Assembly (NCBI RefSeq): GCF_002242805.1
Contig: NZ_MCGQ01000016.1
Span: forward strand, 481-64,480
DNA length: 64,000 bases
Source of the DNA: Streptomyces diastatochromogenes
Lineage (GTDB): Bacteria > Actinomycetota > Actinomycetes > Streptomycetales > Streptomycetaceae
Direction: 5' to 3'
Shown piece after piece: positions 15,528 through 26,620 of this stretch. A program made the position numbers and the translations under genes. The stretch's first letter is position 1, and each line of letters starts with the position of its first letter. The notes under the pieces were generated by a model, which did no database searches, was not told the origin of the DNA, and worked only from the letters and a program-made list of their open reading frames with translations.

Positions 15528-16649
15528 TCAGAGGCTCGGGCGCCGCCGGGCGACGAGGGCGGCGATGTCGTCGTCGAGGGCGCCGCCGCTGTAGGCGATC
15601 AGATCGCGGTGGAGATGGTCGAGGAGCTGGTGGGGGGCGTCGCCGCTCCATGAGCGGACGCGTTCGGCAAGGGGGTAGAAGGTGCCGGACCGGTCGCGGG
15701 TCTCGGTGACCCCGTCGGTGTACAGCAGGAGCTGGTCTCCGGGGTGGAAGGGGGTGAGGTCGACGTGGTAACCGTCGCTCACCAGGTCGCCGAGGTTGAG
15801 TGGCGGCGAGGGGGCGGCGGGCTGCAGCTCCCGTACCTCGCCGCGGTGCAGCAGCAGTGGGGGAGGGTGGCCGCAGGTGACGGTCCGGACGACCGGTTCG
15901 TCGTCCGGGATCTCGGCGAGGAGCGCGGTGGCGAAACGTTCGGCGATCTCCGAGCCAGGGATCTCCGGGGTTTTGGAGGCGTTGCGGTTCACGCTCGTCT
16001 CCAGGCGGCATGCGAGGTGGGGTAGGTCGGGCGCGTCGTGGGCGGCCTCACGGAAGGCGCTGAGCAGCATCGCCGCCGCCTGCATCGCGAGCAGGCCTTT
16101 GCCGCGTACGTCGCCGATGAGCAGCCGTACGCCGTGCGGGGTGCGTATCGCTTCGTACAGGTCGCCGCCGATCCGGGCTTCCGCCGCAGCGGCCAGGTAC
16201 AGGCTCTCGAGTGTGACGTGACCGAGGTGTCGTGGAATCGGATGCAGCACCGCCAGCTGGGCGGTCTCGGCCACTGAGCGGACCTGAACCAGCTGATGGG
16301 CGCGTCGGTCCAGCAGGCGGTTGAAGAAGACCGCGAATACCGCAATCGCCACGAGGGTGGCCAGCTCGGAGTAGGCGGTCGCATCCTGCAGCGCGTCGAA
16401 GTCGGCCATCAGGCCGACGAAGATGCCGCACGCGCCCACTCCGGTGAGCACGGTCCCCCACAGGGGCAGCAGTGCGGCGCCGGCGATCATGGCTGTGGCG
16501 AGGAAGGCATCCGGCCTGACAGCGCGGGGTGTGAAGAGGCCGATGAGCAGGCCGATGAGCAGCAGTAGAGCGGGCAGGAAGGGCAGCAACCTGCCCCGCA
16601 CACCAGCGCTGTGCGGGACTCCGCGTTTCTCAGGAGACCTCGCCGTCAT
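15528..16649 (-). CDS. SpoIIE-type PP2C serine/threonine phosphatase with membrane anchor
   Basis: About 373 residues. Three to four hydrophobic segments lie in the N-terminal 120 residues. The PPM/SpoIIE domain (about 140-370) shows ARIGGDLYEA, LLIGDVRGKGLLAMQAAAML, CGHPPPLLLHRG, LLLYTDGVTETRD and the C-terminal LDDDIAALVARR, with the metal-binding aspartates in place. It probably dephosphorylates an anti-anti-sigma protein. The ATG at 16649 has no ribosome site, but TAAAAT lies just upstream on the coding strand, so a leaderless transcript is possible. An alternative ATG is at 16691. Confidence 0.9.
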   Translation of the reverse strand: MTARSPEKRGVPHSAGVRGRLLPFLPALLLLIGLLIGLFTPRAVRPDAFLATAMIAGAALLPLWGTVLTGVGACGIFVGLMADFDALQDATAYSELATLVAIAVFAVFFNRLLDRRAHQLVQVRSVAETAQLAVLHPIPRHLGHVTLESLYLAAAAEARIGGDLYEAIRTPHGVRLLIGDVRGKGLLAMQAAAMLLSAFREAAHDAPDLPHLACRLETSVNRNASKTPEIPGSEIAERFATALLAEIPDDEPVVRTVTCGHPPPLLLHRGEVRELQPAAPSPPLNLGDLVSDGYHVDLTPFHPGDQLLLYTDGVTETRDRSGTFYPLAERVRSWSGDAPHQLLDHLHRDLIAYSGGALDDDIAALVARRRPSL

Positions 16650-16764
16650 TTGGGTAATTTTATCGCTTCTCGCCCTGCAGTCCCTAAGCATCGCGTGAGC
16701 GGTGGTGACGCACAGGCATCACGGGGTGCCGGTACCAAGGGCCGACTGATCCGAACGAAACCGC

Positions 16765-17691
16765 CTAGAGCAACCCGGACCCCGCCAGGAACTTCCCCAC
16801 CTTCGCCACCTCGTCACCGGACAGCGGCACCTGCGGCTCCGCCGTCACCGGGCAGTCGATGATCCCGCGCATGTGCAGTGCCGCCTTGAACGCGCCGATC
16901 GCCGACGAGCTGCCGCCCATCCGTGCCGGGTCCCCGACGCCGACCATGCCGAACAGTGTGCACAGTCGTTCCTGTTCGCTCCGGGCGCCCTCCCAGTCGC
17001 CCGCCCGGGCGGCCCGGTAGAGGCGGACGTAGCCCTGCGGGTCGACGTTGCCGAGGCCCGGCACCACGCCGTCGGCGCCGAGCGCCAGGGCCGAGTCGAC
17101 GATCAGTTCGGAGCCGGTCAGCACGCTGAATCCGTGGTGGGCGCGGGCACCGGTGACGACTTCACGGAAGGCGGCCAGGTCGCCGCTGGAGTCCTTCAGG
17201 CCTGCCAGTACGCCGTCGGAGGCGAGGCCCAGCACCAGCTCGGCGGGGAGCTTGGTGTGCACGGCGACGGGGATGTCGTAGGCGATCACCGGGACCGGGC
17301 TCGCGGCCGCGAGCCGGCGGTAGTGGTGGACGATCTCCGAGGGGTGGGTGCGGGCGTAGAAGGGGGCCGTGACGACGACGGCCTCGGCGCCCGCCGCGGT
17401 GACGGCGCGGACGTGGTCCAGGACGCGCGGGGTGGTCATGTCGATGGCCCCGGCGAGAACGGGCAGCTGACCGGCCACGTGGCCGACGACCGCCTCGACC
17501 ACCAGCCTGCGCTGCGCGTCCGTCAGGAAGGCCGCCTCCGAGGTCGAGCCGAGCAGGAACAGGCCGTGCACCCCGCCCTCCACCAGGTGCTCGACCAGCC
17601 TGAGCAGCGAGGGGACGTCCACCTCGCGGTCCGGTGTCAGGGGGGTGCAGACGGGCGGGACGACACCGGTCAGCGGGGCGGGAAGGGTCAT
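16765..17691 (-). CDS. Dihydrodipicolinate synthase/N-acetylneuraminate lyase family protein
   Basis: A 308-residue TIM-barrel class I aldolase. GLFLLGSTSEAAFLT corresponds to the conserved substrate-binding loop, VIAYDIPVAV contains the catalytic Tyr, and VLAGLKDSSGD contains the Schiff-base Lys. Family members cleave or form C-C bonds with pyruvate as one partner. It is the last gene of an ABC importer operon, with its ATG overlapping the preceding stop (ATGA). It therefore probably processes an imported compound rather than making lysine. The substrate cannot be determined. Confidence 0.88.
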   Translation of the reverse strand: MTLPAPLTGVVPPVCTPLTPDREVDVPSLLRLVEHLVEGGVHGLFLLGSTSEAAFLTDAQRRLVVEAVVGHVAGQLPVLAGAIDMTTPRVLDHVRAVTAAGAEAVVVTAPFYARTHPSEIVHHYRRLAAASPVPVIAYDIPVAVHTKLPAELVLGLASDGVLAGLKDSSGDLAAFREVVTGARAHHGFSVLTGSELIVDSALALGADGVVPGLGNVDPQGYVRLYRAARAGDWEGARSEQERLCTLFGMVGVGDPARMGGSSSAIGAFKAALHMRGIIDCPVTAEPQVPLSGDEVAKVGKFLAGSGLL

Positions 17692-18703
17692 CAAGGCTCC
17701 TGGGGCAGGTTCTGGCGGACCAGGTCGCGGGTCGACCGGTCCTCCTCCACAGGATGGTGACAGCGGTAGCGGTGTCCGGGCTGTGACGCGGCCGAGAACG
17801 CCGGCATCGTGTCGGCGCAGCTCTCGTCCGCCTTCCAGCAGCGGGTGCGGAACGGGCAGCCGCTCGGCGGGCGGGTCGCCGAGGGCACCGGGCCGGTCAG
17901 CGGGATCGGGTCGATGGGGTCGAGCAGGCCGGGCGTGGCGGAGAACAGGGCGCGGGTGTACGGGTGCCGGGCCTGGTCGGTGACCCGGCCGGCCGGGGTC
18001 TCCTCCACGATCCGGCCCAGGTACATGGTGATCACCCGGTCGCTCATTCGCCGTACGGTCTGGATGTCGTGCGAGACGAACACCAGGGCGAGACCGAGGC
18101 GTTCCTTCAGATCCAGGAGCAGGTTGAGGATCTGCGCGCGGACCGAGACGTCCAGGGCGCTGGTCGGTTCGTCGGCGACGACGAGACCGGGGTCGAGGGC
18201 GAGGGCGCGGGCGATGGCCACGCGCTGGCGCTGGCCGCCGGAGAGCTGGCCCGGCAGTGCGTCGGCGAGGGCTCGGGGGAGACCCACCAGGGACATCAAC
18301 TCCCGTACCCGGTCCTCCCGTTCTGCCCTGGTGCCGCGCCCGTGGACGTCCAGCGGGTCGCGCAGGACACGGCGTACCGTCAGCCGGCGGTTCAGGGCCG
18401 TCGACGGGTCCTGGAAGATCATGCCGGTGCCCGCGCCGACCGTGGCCCGGCGTTCGGCGGGCGGCATCAACCACAGGTCGCGGCCCTGGTACGACACCGT
18501 CCCCGAGGTCGGCCGCTCGATGCCCACCAGCACCTTCGCCAGCGTCGACTTCCCGCACCCCGACTCGCCGACCACGCCGACCGTCTCGCCGGGCGCCACG
18601 CTGAGGTCGGCGCCGGTCAGGGCGTACACCCGGTCGCGGGTGAACAGGCCGCCGCTGCGGGCCTTGTGGACGACATGGGCGTCCCGGACTTCCACGACAG
18701 CGG

Positions 18704-18707
<4 letters not shown>
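17691..18707 (-). CDS. Oligopeptide/dipeptide-type ABC transporter ATP-binding protein (OppF/DppF-like)
   Basis: A 338-residue ATPase. Walker A is GESGCGKST, the Q loop is GMIFQDPSTALN, the signature is LSGGQRQRVAIARAL, and Walker B is LVVADEPTSALD, with the switch His in FVSHD. The C-terminal CPFRTRCWKADESC is the Cys-rich motif of Opp/Dpp ATPases, which can bind an iron-sulfur cluster or metal. It starts at GTG, overlapping the previous stop by GTGA. It energises uptake with the fused permease-ATPase. Confidence 0.94.
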
Positions 18708-20673
<1,966 letters not shown>

Positions 20674-20674
<1 letters not shown>

Positions 20675-21630
20675 CAGGCCGCCCTCAGACGTGGGTTGAC
20701 GAGCAGATAGAGGATGTCGATGACGAGGTTGACGACGACGAACCCGGTGGCCGTGGTGAGGACCACCCCCTGCACCACCGCCGGGTCGCCGTTCTGCACG
20801 GCGTCGATCATCAGCTTGCCCATGCCGGGCAGCGAGAAGATCGTCTCGATGACGACGGCACCGCCGAGCAGATAGCCGACGCGCAGGCCGAGCACGGTCA
20901 GCGGATTGACCAGGGCGTTGCGCAGCACGTTCCGGCCGACCACCACCCGGGGCGGCAGCCCGCCGCCGATCGCGGTGCGCACGTAGTCCTTGTCCAGCTC
21001 CTCCACCACCGACGTCCGCACGATCCGGGTCAGCTGGGCGGCCACCGGCAGGGACAGCGCGAACGCGGGCAGGGCCATCGTCTTCAGCCAGCCGGTGAAG
21101 GAGTCGGCCGGGTTGATGTAGCCGCCGGTCGGGAACCAGCCCCGGTCCACCGCCAGGTACTGGATCATCAGCAGCGCCAGCCAGAAGCCGGGCGCGGCGA
21201 CTCCGACGAGGGAGACGACCCGGATCACCTGGTCCGGCAGCCGGTCGCGGTAGACGGCGGCGGTGACCCCACCCGCCAGCGCCAGGACGACCGCGATGCC
21301 GAGGCCGAGGAAGGTCAGCTGGAGGGTGAGCGGCAGCGCGGTGGTGACCTGGTCGACGACCGGGGCCCGGGTCAGGGCGCTGGTGCCCAGGTCGCCGTGG
21401 AGCAGGTCGCCGACGAAGTGGACGTAGCGCACCGGCAGCGGGTCCAGCAGGCCGTTGCGCTCCCGGAAGTCGTGCAGCTGCCGCGTGGTCGGGTTCGCGC
21501 CCTGGAAGAACGCGGACGCCGGGTCGACGTCCGAGAACCGCATCACCAGGAACACGAACAGCACGATCCCGAGCAGCAGCGGCACGAGCAGGGCGACACG
21601 GCGCAGCAGGATCCGTACGACGGCCGTCAT
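20674..21630 (-). CDS. Peptide/nickel-type ABC transporter permease (DppB-like)
   Basis: A 318-residue membrane protein with about six helices. MTAVVRILLRRVALLVPLLLG is the usual DppB N terminus, followed by DPASAFFQGANPTTRQL and a permease loop with VEELDKDYVRTAIGGGLPPR. ETIFSLPGMGKLMIDAVQNGD is typical of the C-terminal half. It pairs with the permease half of the downstream fusion protein to form the membrane channel. The stop overlaps the ATG of the fusion gene. Confidence 0.94.
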
Positions 21631-21634
21631 ACCG

Positions 21635-23269
21635 TCAGGTCCACGTGGCCTGGAGGAGGTTGATGCCCGGGTAGGGCTGTGCCCTTATGCCGGTGAGTTT
21701 GCGCGGGTCCCAGGCGGTCATCAGCTCGTTGTGGACGACCGGGTAGAGCACGGCCTGTTCGGCGACGACGTCGACGTAGTCCTGGATCATCGCCTTCTTC
21801 TTCGCCGCGTCCGGCTCCCGGGTCGCCCGGTCCATGTCCTTGAAGAGCTGCTTGGCGACGGGGTCGTCGGCCCACCGCGTGTACTGCATCCACAGGTTCT
21901 GGGGGCCGTAGTTGTAGTGCATGATCAGGTCGGCGTCGAGCCCGAACTGGTTGGGGTTCGAGGCCGCGGCCACCACCTGGTAGTCCTGCTTCTGGTCCAT
22001 CTTGGTGAACACGGCCGTGGTCTCCTGCGGTGCCAGGGTCGTCTCCACGCCGATCGCGTCCCAGGAGGACTTGATGGTCGGCAGACAGTCCACGATCCAG
22101 CTGACGTTCACGGCGAGGATCTCGATCTTCAGGCCCTTGACCCCGGCGGCCTTCAGCAGCGCCTTCGCCTTCTCGGGGTCGTAGTCGTAGACCGTCCTGG
22201 CCCGCCGGTAGCTGGGGTTGCCCTCGTTGAGGAACGAGGACGCGGGCTTCCCGTGCCCCTTCAGCGCGACCTGCACCATCTTCTCGGTGTCGATCGCGTA
22301 GTGCAGTGCCTGCCGCACCCGCACGTCGTCGAAGGGCTTGTGCCGGGTGTTGAACATCAGGAACAGGTTGTTCATCCCGGCGCCGCCGGCGACCTTCAGA
22401 CCGCCCTGCTCCAGTCTCGGGATGTTGGCGTAGGGGATGTTGTCGGCGATCTGCGCACCGGCACCCGTGCCGGAGATCTTGGCCACGCGCGGGGCCGCGT
22501 CCACGATCGTCAGCCAGTTCATCCGCTTGAAGGCGGGCTTGCGCGGGCCGTTGTAGGCGGCGAACGCCTCGAAGGTGGTGTTCGACTTCGGGTGGTGCGC
22601 GGTCTGCCGGTACGGCCCCGAGCCCACCGCGAGCCCCTTGATCGCGTCGTCCCAGGCGCCGGGCCGGGAGAACACGTGCTTCGGCATGACCTTGGCCAGG
22701 GTGAGCCGGGCGAGCCCGTCCGGGAACGGGAACCTCAGCACCAGCTCGACGGTCTTCGCGTCGACCTTCCGCGCCTCCTTCAGCCAGCTCACGAAGAAGC
22801 CCTTGCCGAGGGTCTGGGTCTTCGGGTCGAGGATCCGGTCGAAGACGAAGACGACGTCGTCGGCCGTGACCGGCTTGCCGTCGTGGAAGGTCGCACCGGA
22901 CCGCAGCGTGAACCGCCAGGTGGTGGCGTTCGGGTCCTTCGGCACCTCGGTGGCGAGCCCCGGATACGGCACCCGGGAGATCGGGTCGGTGTCGAGCAGC
23001 CCCTCGTAGATGTGGTTGTTGGCGGCCATGGCGAACGCGGACGCCGTCTGCGTCGGATCCCAGCTGCCGTCGTTGCCGTAGCCGATCACCGCGGTCAGCG
23101 TGCGGTCCTTGCCGCTGCCCCCGCTGCCGGTGTCGTTCGTGGACTCCGGGCCGGCGGAACAGCCCGCCAGTACCGGCGGTAGGGCGGCGGCCGCGCCCAG
23201 TGCCCCCGTGTACTTCAGGAACGACCGGCGGCGCGGTGCCGGCCCGTCGTGGGTCACGTCGTCGCGCAC
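21635..23269 (-). CDS. ABC transporter substrate-binding lipoprotein, family 5 (Opp/Dpp type)
   Basis: A 544-residue extracytoplasmic solute-binding protein. The N terminus has a twin-arginine-like motif (PRRRSFLKYTGAL) and a lipobox LAGC with the lipidated Cys near residue 37. Family features include HIYEGLLDTDP, WRFTLRSGATFHDGKPVTAD and VRQALHYAIDTEKMV. The start is GTG after a GGAGGAACC ribosome site. It is the first gene of the five-gene importer/aldolase operon and sets its specificity. Dipeptide, sugar acid or other ligands are all possible for this family. Confidence 0.93.
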   Translation of the reverse strand: MRDDVTHDGPAPRRRSFLKYTGALGAAAALPPVLAGCSAGPESTNDTGSGGSGKDRTLTAVIGYGNDGSWDPTQTASAFAMAANNHIYEGLLDTDPISRVPYPGLATEVPKDPNATTWRFTLRSGATFHDGKPVTADDVVFVFDRILDPKTQTLGKGFFVSWLKEARKVDAKTVELVLRFPFPDGLARLTLAKVMPKHVFSRPGAWDDAIKGLAVGSGPYRQTAHHPKSNTTFEAFAAYNGPRKPAFKRMNWLTIVDAAPRVAKISGTGAGAQIADNIPYANIPRLEQGGLKVAGGAGMNNLFLMFNTRHKPFDDVRVRQALHYAIDTEKMVQVALKGHGKPASSFLNEGNPSYRRARTVYDYDPEKAKALLKAAGVKGLKIEILAVNVSWIVDCLPTIKSSWDAIGVETTLAPQETTAVFTKMDQKQDYQVVAAASNPNQFGLDADLIMHYNYGPQNLWMQYTRWADDPVAKQLFKDMDRATREPDAAKKKAMIQDYVDVVAEQAVLYPVVHNELMTAWDPRKLTGIRAQPYPGINLLQATWT

Positions 23270-23323
23270 GGTTCCTCCAGCGAGGTCGGGGGGAGGGGGA
23301 GGTACGACGTCCTACGTCCGATC

Positions 23324-23362
23324 GGTCAGCGTGACCATAAGAGCGGCTGTGGGGGCGGTCAA
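23324..23362 (-). promoter_or_regulatory. Candidate promoter of the ABC operon with overlapping inverted repeat
   Basis: On the minus strand TTGACC (23362-23357) and TATGGT (23339-23334) are separated by 17 bases, close to a housekeeping sigma-factor promoter. The inverted repeat GGTCA-gcg-TGACC (23324-23336) overlaps the -10 element and could be an operator. Read by eye; not tested. Confidence 0.5.
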
Positions 23363-23421
23363 GAGATCGCACACGAATGGCGTAGTCGCCACAGGTCGCA
23401 CCAATGACGGCGTGAAGTGCG

Positions 23422-24801
23422 CTATGGGCAGGGCGAGTTGACGCAGGTGGGGCCGGGCTTCCGGCCGCCGCCGCTGTTGGCGGCGTCCTGGACGCGGCCC
23501 TCGACCACCAGGTTGCCCTCGGCGGTGAGCCGGGCGAGGACGCCGGTGCGGTGGAAGCCGTCGGGCGTGAACGCCCGGGCGTTGTGCTCGGGGGACCGGT
23601 AGTAGCCGCGCGGGGTGTACGGACCGCGGACGAGGAGTTCGCCGGCCTGGCCCCCGGGAGCGTCGATGCGGATCTCGTCGGCCGGCGAGACCGGGCGTCC
23701 CTGGGTCGTCAGGACCACGTCGTCCGGGTCGTCCAGCCGGGTGACGGTGACCAGTCCCTCGGCCCTGCCGAACACCTGCTGCAGCCGGCAGCCGAAGCCG
23801 GGCTCGACGCGTGCGGCCAGGTCGGGGTGGAGACGGCCGCCACCGATCTGCATCACCCGCAGGCTGTCCAGGCCGGCCCGCGCGCCGTCGAGGGCGTCCA
23901 GCCACCGGGCGGCGACGGTGGGCACGACCGAGGTGACGGTCACCTTCTCCCGTTCGATCGCCCGGAAGGCGGCGTCCGGCGCGGGGTCGTCGAGCAGGAC
24001 CACGGTGCCGCCCACGGCGAGCGTGCCGAGGATGCCGGGACAGCCGAGGGTGAGGTTCGACTCCGTGGGCAGGGCCGCCAGATAGACATCCTCGGCGCCG
24101 AGGGCGAGCGGCTCGGCGGTGGCGCGGAGCTGGTAGGCGTAGTCGTCGTGGGTGCGGCCGATGAGCTGGGGCGGCTCCGTCGTTCCGTCGGACAGCAGGA
24201 AGAACGCCACGTCGGAGGCTTCGGTGTGCCGGTCCGGTACGGGCGCCTCGTCGACGGTGTGCAGCGGGAAGGCCAGGCAGCCGCCCGGCAGCACGGAGAA
24301 GCCGCCGGTCTGCTCCCCGGGCGCGAGGAGTGTGAAGATCCGCCGCAGCGACGTCGACTCGGCGGCGATCCGGGCGGCCATGGCGGTGTGGTCGAAGCCG
24401 TGGTGCACGGCCGGGCCGACGTAGCCGACGGCCTCGGTCGCGGCGACCAGGTGGGCGATCTCCGGGTCGCGACGGGCCGTCGGAGACAGTATGGGGATCG
24501 CGCCGGCCCGCATCAGCGCGAACACCGTGATCACGAACTCGGGGGTGTGGGGCAGCTGGACCACCACCCGCCTGCCGGGCTCGATGCCCCGCAGCCGCAG
24601 GCCCGCGGCCATGCGGTTGACCCGGCGGTTCAGCAGGGCGTACGTCAGCCGGGTGGCGCCGTGCACGAGCGCCGTGCGCGGGGCGTACGCGGCGGCCCAG
24701 TCGTGCAGCAGGTCGGGCAGTGTGCGGCCCTGCCAGTAGCCGGCGCGGCGGTAGGCGGCGGCGGTGTCCTCGGGCCAGGGGGTGAAGCCGTCAAGCAGCA
24801 C
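23422..24801 (-). CDS. Truncated 2,3-dihydroxybenzoate-AMP ligase-like adenylation protein
   Basis: 459 residues resembling DhbE/EntE aryl-acid adenylating enzymes (GFTPWPEDTAAAYRRAGYW, RTHDDYAYQ, FGRAEGLVTVTRLDDPDDV, GELLVRGPYTPRGYYRSPEH). Family members are about 540 residues. This one ends soon after the hinge region (NLVVEGRVQDAANSGGG), so the C-terminal lid domain with the catalytic Lys is missing. The ATP-binding loop, normally like SGGTTGLPKLI, reads LSDGTTEPPQLI and lacks the Lys. No catechol-siderophore genes lie nearby. It may be a decaying gene or a binding protein; adenylation activity is doubtful. Confidence 0.75.
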   Translation of the reverse strand: MLLDGFTPWPEDTAAAYRRAGYWQGRTLPDLLHDWAAAYAPRTALVHGATRLTYALLNRRVNRMAAGLRLRGIEPGRRVVVQLPHTPEFVITVFALMRAGAIPILSPTARRDPEIAHLVAATEAVGYVGPAVHHGFDHTAMAARIAAESTSLRRIFTLLAPGEQTGGFSVLPGGCLAFPLHTVDEAPVPDRHTEASDVAFFLLSDGTTEPPQLIGRTHDDYAYQLRATAEPLALGAEDVYLAALPTESNLTLGCPGILGTLAVGGTVVLLDDPAPDAAFRAIEREKVTVTSVVPTVAARWLDALDGARAGLDSLRVMQIGGGRLHPDLAARVEPGFGCRLQQVFGRAEGLVTVTRLDDPDDVVLTTQGRPVSPADEIRIDAPGGQAGELLVRGPYTPRGYYRSPEHNARAFTPDGFHRTGVLARLTAEGNLVVEGRVQDAANSGGGRKPGPTCVNSPCP

Positions 24802-24830
24802 GGGCCGTACCTTCGGGGTCGTGTTCGTTG

Positions 24831-24859
24831 CAGCGCTTCAACATATTGTTGAAGCGCTG
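24831..24859. promoter_or_regulatory. 29-bp perfect palindrome upstream of the AMP-ligase gene
   Basis: Perfect 13-bp arms (CAGCGCTTCAACA and TGTTGAAGCGCTG) surround a TAT centre. The site lies 30-58 bases before the ligase start, where a repressor operator would sit. The core TTCAACATATTGTTGAA resembles MarR-family operators. No MarR gene is adjacent. The base composition of the core is far more AT-rich than the surroundings. Confidence 0.75.
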
Positions 24860-25009
24860 GCCTCGTAAAGAGAAGAGGACGGCGAGGCTGCTGGGAACAG
24901 CGGGCCCGTCGGGAACACAGACTCCGGCCGAGTCTAGGCACGCTGGGCCACCAGTGGCATGCGAAGAGTGAAATTGCCGGGGGCAGGGGAGCCACCGGAG
25001 GTGGACGCG

Positions 25010-25225
25010 ATGAAACTCCCGGTCGGCTCCTGTGCCGTCGACACCCGTTCCGGACGCCTCGGCATCGTCATGGGACACGAAGGGCCGTATGTGCAGCTGC
25101 GGCCGTACGGCGGTGGACGGGAGTGGGACGCGAGACCGGAGGCCGTCCGCCAGGCCACCCCGGCCGAGCGACTGAGCGCCGCGACGGCCCACGCGAATGC
25201 GCGCAGCAGGGGAGAGGTGCCTTGA
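25010..25225 (+). CDS. Small hypothetical protein
   Basis: A 71-residue protein beginning MKLPVGSCAVDTRSGRLGIV with a strong GGAGGTGG ribosome site before the ATG. The sequence suggests a small beta-barrel-like fold (VGSCAVDTRSGRLGIVMGHE, VQLRPYGGGREWDARP), followed by a charged helix. Similar short proteins are common in Streptomyces but have no known function. An upstream in-frame ATG at 24959 has no ribosome site. A hairpin at 25315-25331 may end the transcript. Confidence 0.7.
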   Translation: MKLPVGSCAVDTRSGRLGIVMGHEGPYVQLRPYGGGREWDARPEAVRQATPAERLSAATAHANARSRGEVP

Positions 25226-25314
25226 AGAGAGGCCGGCACCCCTGGGATGTGGCACGTCCCGGGCCCGCGATGGAGCTGGGGTGAGGGGCTTGGGGCAGTG
25301 AGTGGTGGATCCGT

Positions 25315-25331
25315 CCCGCCCTTCGGGCGGG
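25315..25331 (+). terminator. Short GC-rich hairpin
   Basis: CCCGCCC-TTC-GGGCGGG forms a perfect 7-bp stem with a three-base loop, 90 bases after the small gene's stop. No U-tract follows, as is often the case in this genus. Confidence 0.45.
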
Positions 25332-25491
25332 CGCATCCCGTCACTGGCCCGACCGGCCCCGGCCCGGAGCGCGGCGCACCCCACACCGCAAGCTCACCTC
25401 GGCCCCCACGGCTCCGATGAACCTGTTCGGGCGGCCGACCTGAACAGGAGTGCAGCTCCGCCCGGCATCGGGGCGGGGCGGGTCTCGGCTT

Positions 25492-26496
25492 CTACCCGGA
25501 CTGCTCGGGGATGAGAGGATCGCCGCCGCCGAGCAGGGCGAGACCCAGCTCGGTGACGGTGTGCAGCACGGTGTTGCGGTGGCGGTGACTGGAGATCAGG
25601 GCCGTCTCCCGCAGTGCCGCGATGTGACGGCTGGCGTTGGGTGCGGTGGTGCCGGCCCGGCGTGCGAGTTCGCCGGTCGACGAGGTGCCGTCGGCGACGG
25701 CGTGCAGGAGGGCTGACCGTGTCGGCCCGATCAGCGCGGTGAGCGCCTGGCCGTCGGCCGAACCGGCCTGCGGGGACGCCCAGTTGACCTGATGCTCGAT
25801 CGGGTACACCAGGACCGGCGGCAGGGTCGGATCGGCGAAGGCCGTCGGCGCGTGGCGGCAGAAGAAGGAGGGCTGGAGGAGCAGACCGCGTCCCATGAGA
25901 CGCAGCTCCTGGTCTACCGGGTAGTCGAGTTGCAGGACCGGGTACTCCCAGCGCGCCGACGGATGCAGTGTGCTGAGGACCGCGTCCCAGCCACCGTCCA
26001 GAAGGGTGGTGGAGCGGCGCGACCGGTCCCGGCTCACCTGGGCCCGTACGCGGTCCCAGTACGGCGCGAGGACGGCGGCGAAGTACGCGTCCGCGGCGTC
26101 GGCGATCCTGCCCAGACCCGACGCCTCACCGGTGACCAGTTCGCGGCACCACGAGGGCAGCCTCCGGGTGGGGTGCCGTCGGCCGAACTCCCCCAGGTCC
26201 GTGTGGACTTGCCGGAGCGGTGTGGAGCGCAAGGCCTCGGTCCGGTCGCTGACGCCGCCGCCGGTGGCCGCGGTGAGGAAGTCCACCGAGTAGCCGACGG
26301 GCGGAGCCAGGGCGGTCAGTACCCGGGTGGAGGCCGGCACGCGCGGCAATGTGTCCTTCAGCCAGGACCCGAAGATCACCCCCGCGTCCCGCCTGCGCAG
26401 CCGGTTCAGGCTGATGAGCAGTTCCCAGAGAGGGTCGGGCTCGGGGGCGATCCGGATGCGGGCCAGGTCCTCGCCCGTGAAGTGAATTCGCAGCAC
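25492..26496 (-). CDS. ArsR-like winged-helix transcriptional regulator with DUF5937-type N-terminal region
   Basis: About 334 residues. The N terminus LRIHFTGEDLARIRIAPEPD matches the long ligand or dimer domain seen in Streptomyces ArsR-like regulators. A C-terminal winged helix (about 255-325) reads ALTALIGPTRSALLHAVADG, TGELARRAGTTAPNASRHIA and AALRETALISSHRHRNTVLH. GTG at 26496 is chosen because the domain begins there; an upstream GTG at 26535 would add 13 atypical residues. It diverges from the secreted inhibitor genes and may control them or the ligase, but no proof is visible. Confidence 0.85.
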   Translation of the reverse strand: MLRIHFTGEDLARIRIAPEPDPLWELLISLNRLRRRDAGVIFGSWLKDTLPRVPASTRVLTALAPPVGYSVDFLTAATGGGVSDRTEALRSTPLRQVHTDLGEFGRRHPTRRLPSWCRELVTGEASGLGRIADAADAYFAAVLAPYWDRVRAQVSRDRSRRSTTLLDGGWDAVLSTLHPSARWEYPVLQLDYPVDQELRLMGRGLLLQPSFFCRHAPTAFADPTLPPVLVYPIEHQVNWASPQAGSADGQALTALIGPTRSALLHAVADGTSSTGELARRAGTTAPNASRHIAALRETALISSHRHRNTVLHTVTELGLALLGGGDPLIPEQSG

Positions 26497-26498
26497 CT

Positions 26499-26514
26499 CA
26501 GGTCGCCTGACCTG
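26499..26514. promoter_or_regulatory. Inverted repeat CAGGTC-GCCT-GACCTG
   Basis: Perfect 6-bp arms lie immediately upstream of the GTG at 26496, or within the reading frame if the upstream start is used. This may be an autoregulatory operator for the winged-helix gene. Confidence 0.35.
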
Positions 26515-26620
26515 GGCAATTGCGTTCCAACGCACACAACTTCACAGCACGCCCCCCGGATCCGCAGACTCAAGCCGGTAGTGGCTTGAGCGGCACACAT
26601 CAATGCGGGAAGGATCATAA

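Noticed and set aside
23312..23905. Minus-strand frame overlapping the end of the AMP ligase, considered as a frameshifted C-terminal domain
   Set aside because: The translation is Arg/Pro-rich shadow sequence and lacks the lid-domain motifs; only about 150 bases separate the ligase stop from the next gene.
26497..26535. Upstream GTG for the winged-helix regulator
   Set aside because: The extra 13 residues do not match the family N terminus and include the inverted repeat; GTG 26496 fits better.
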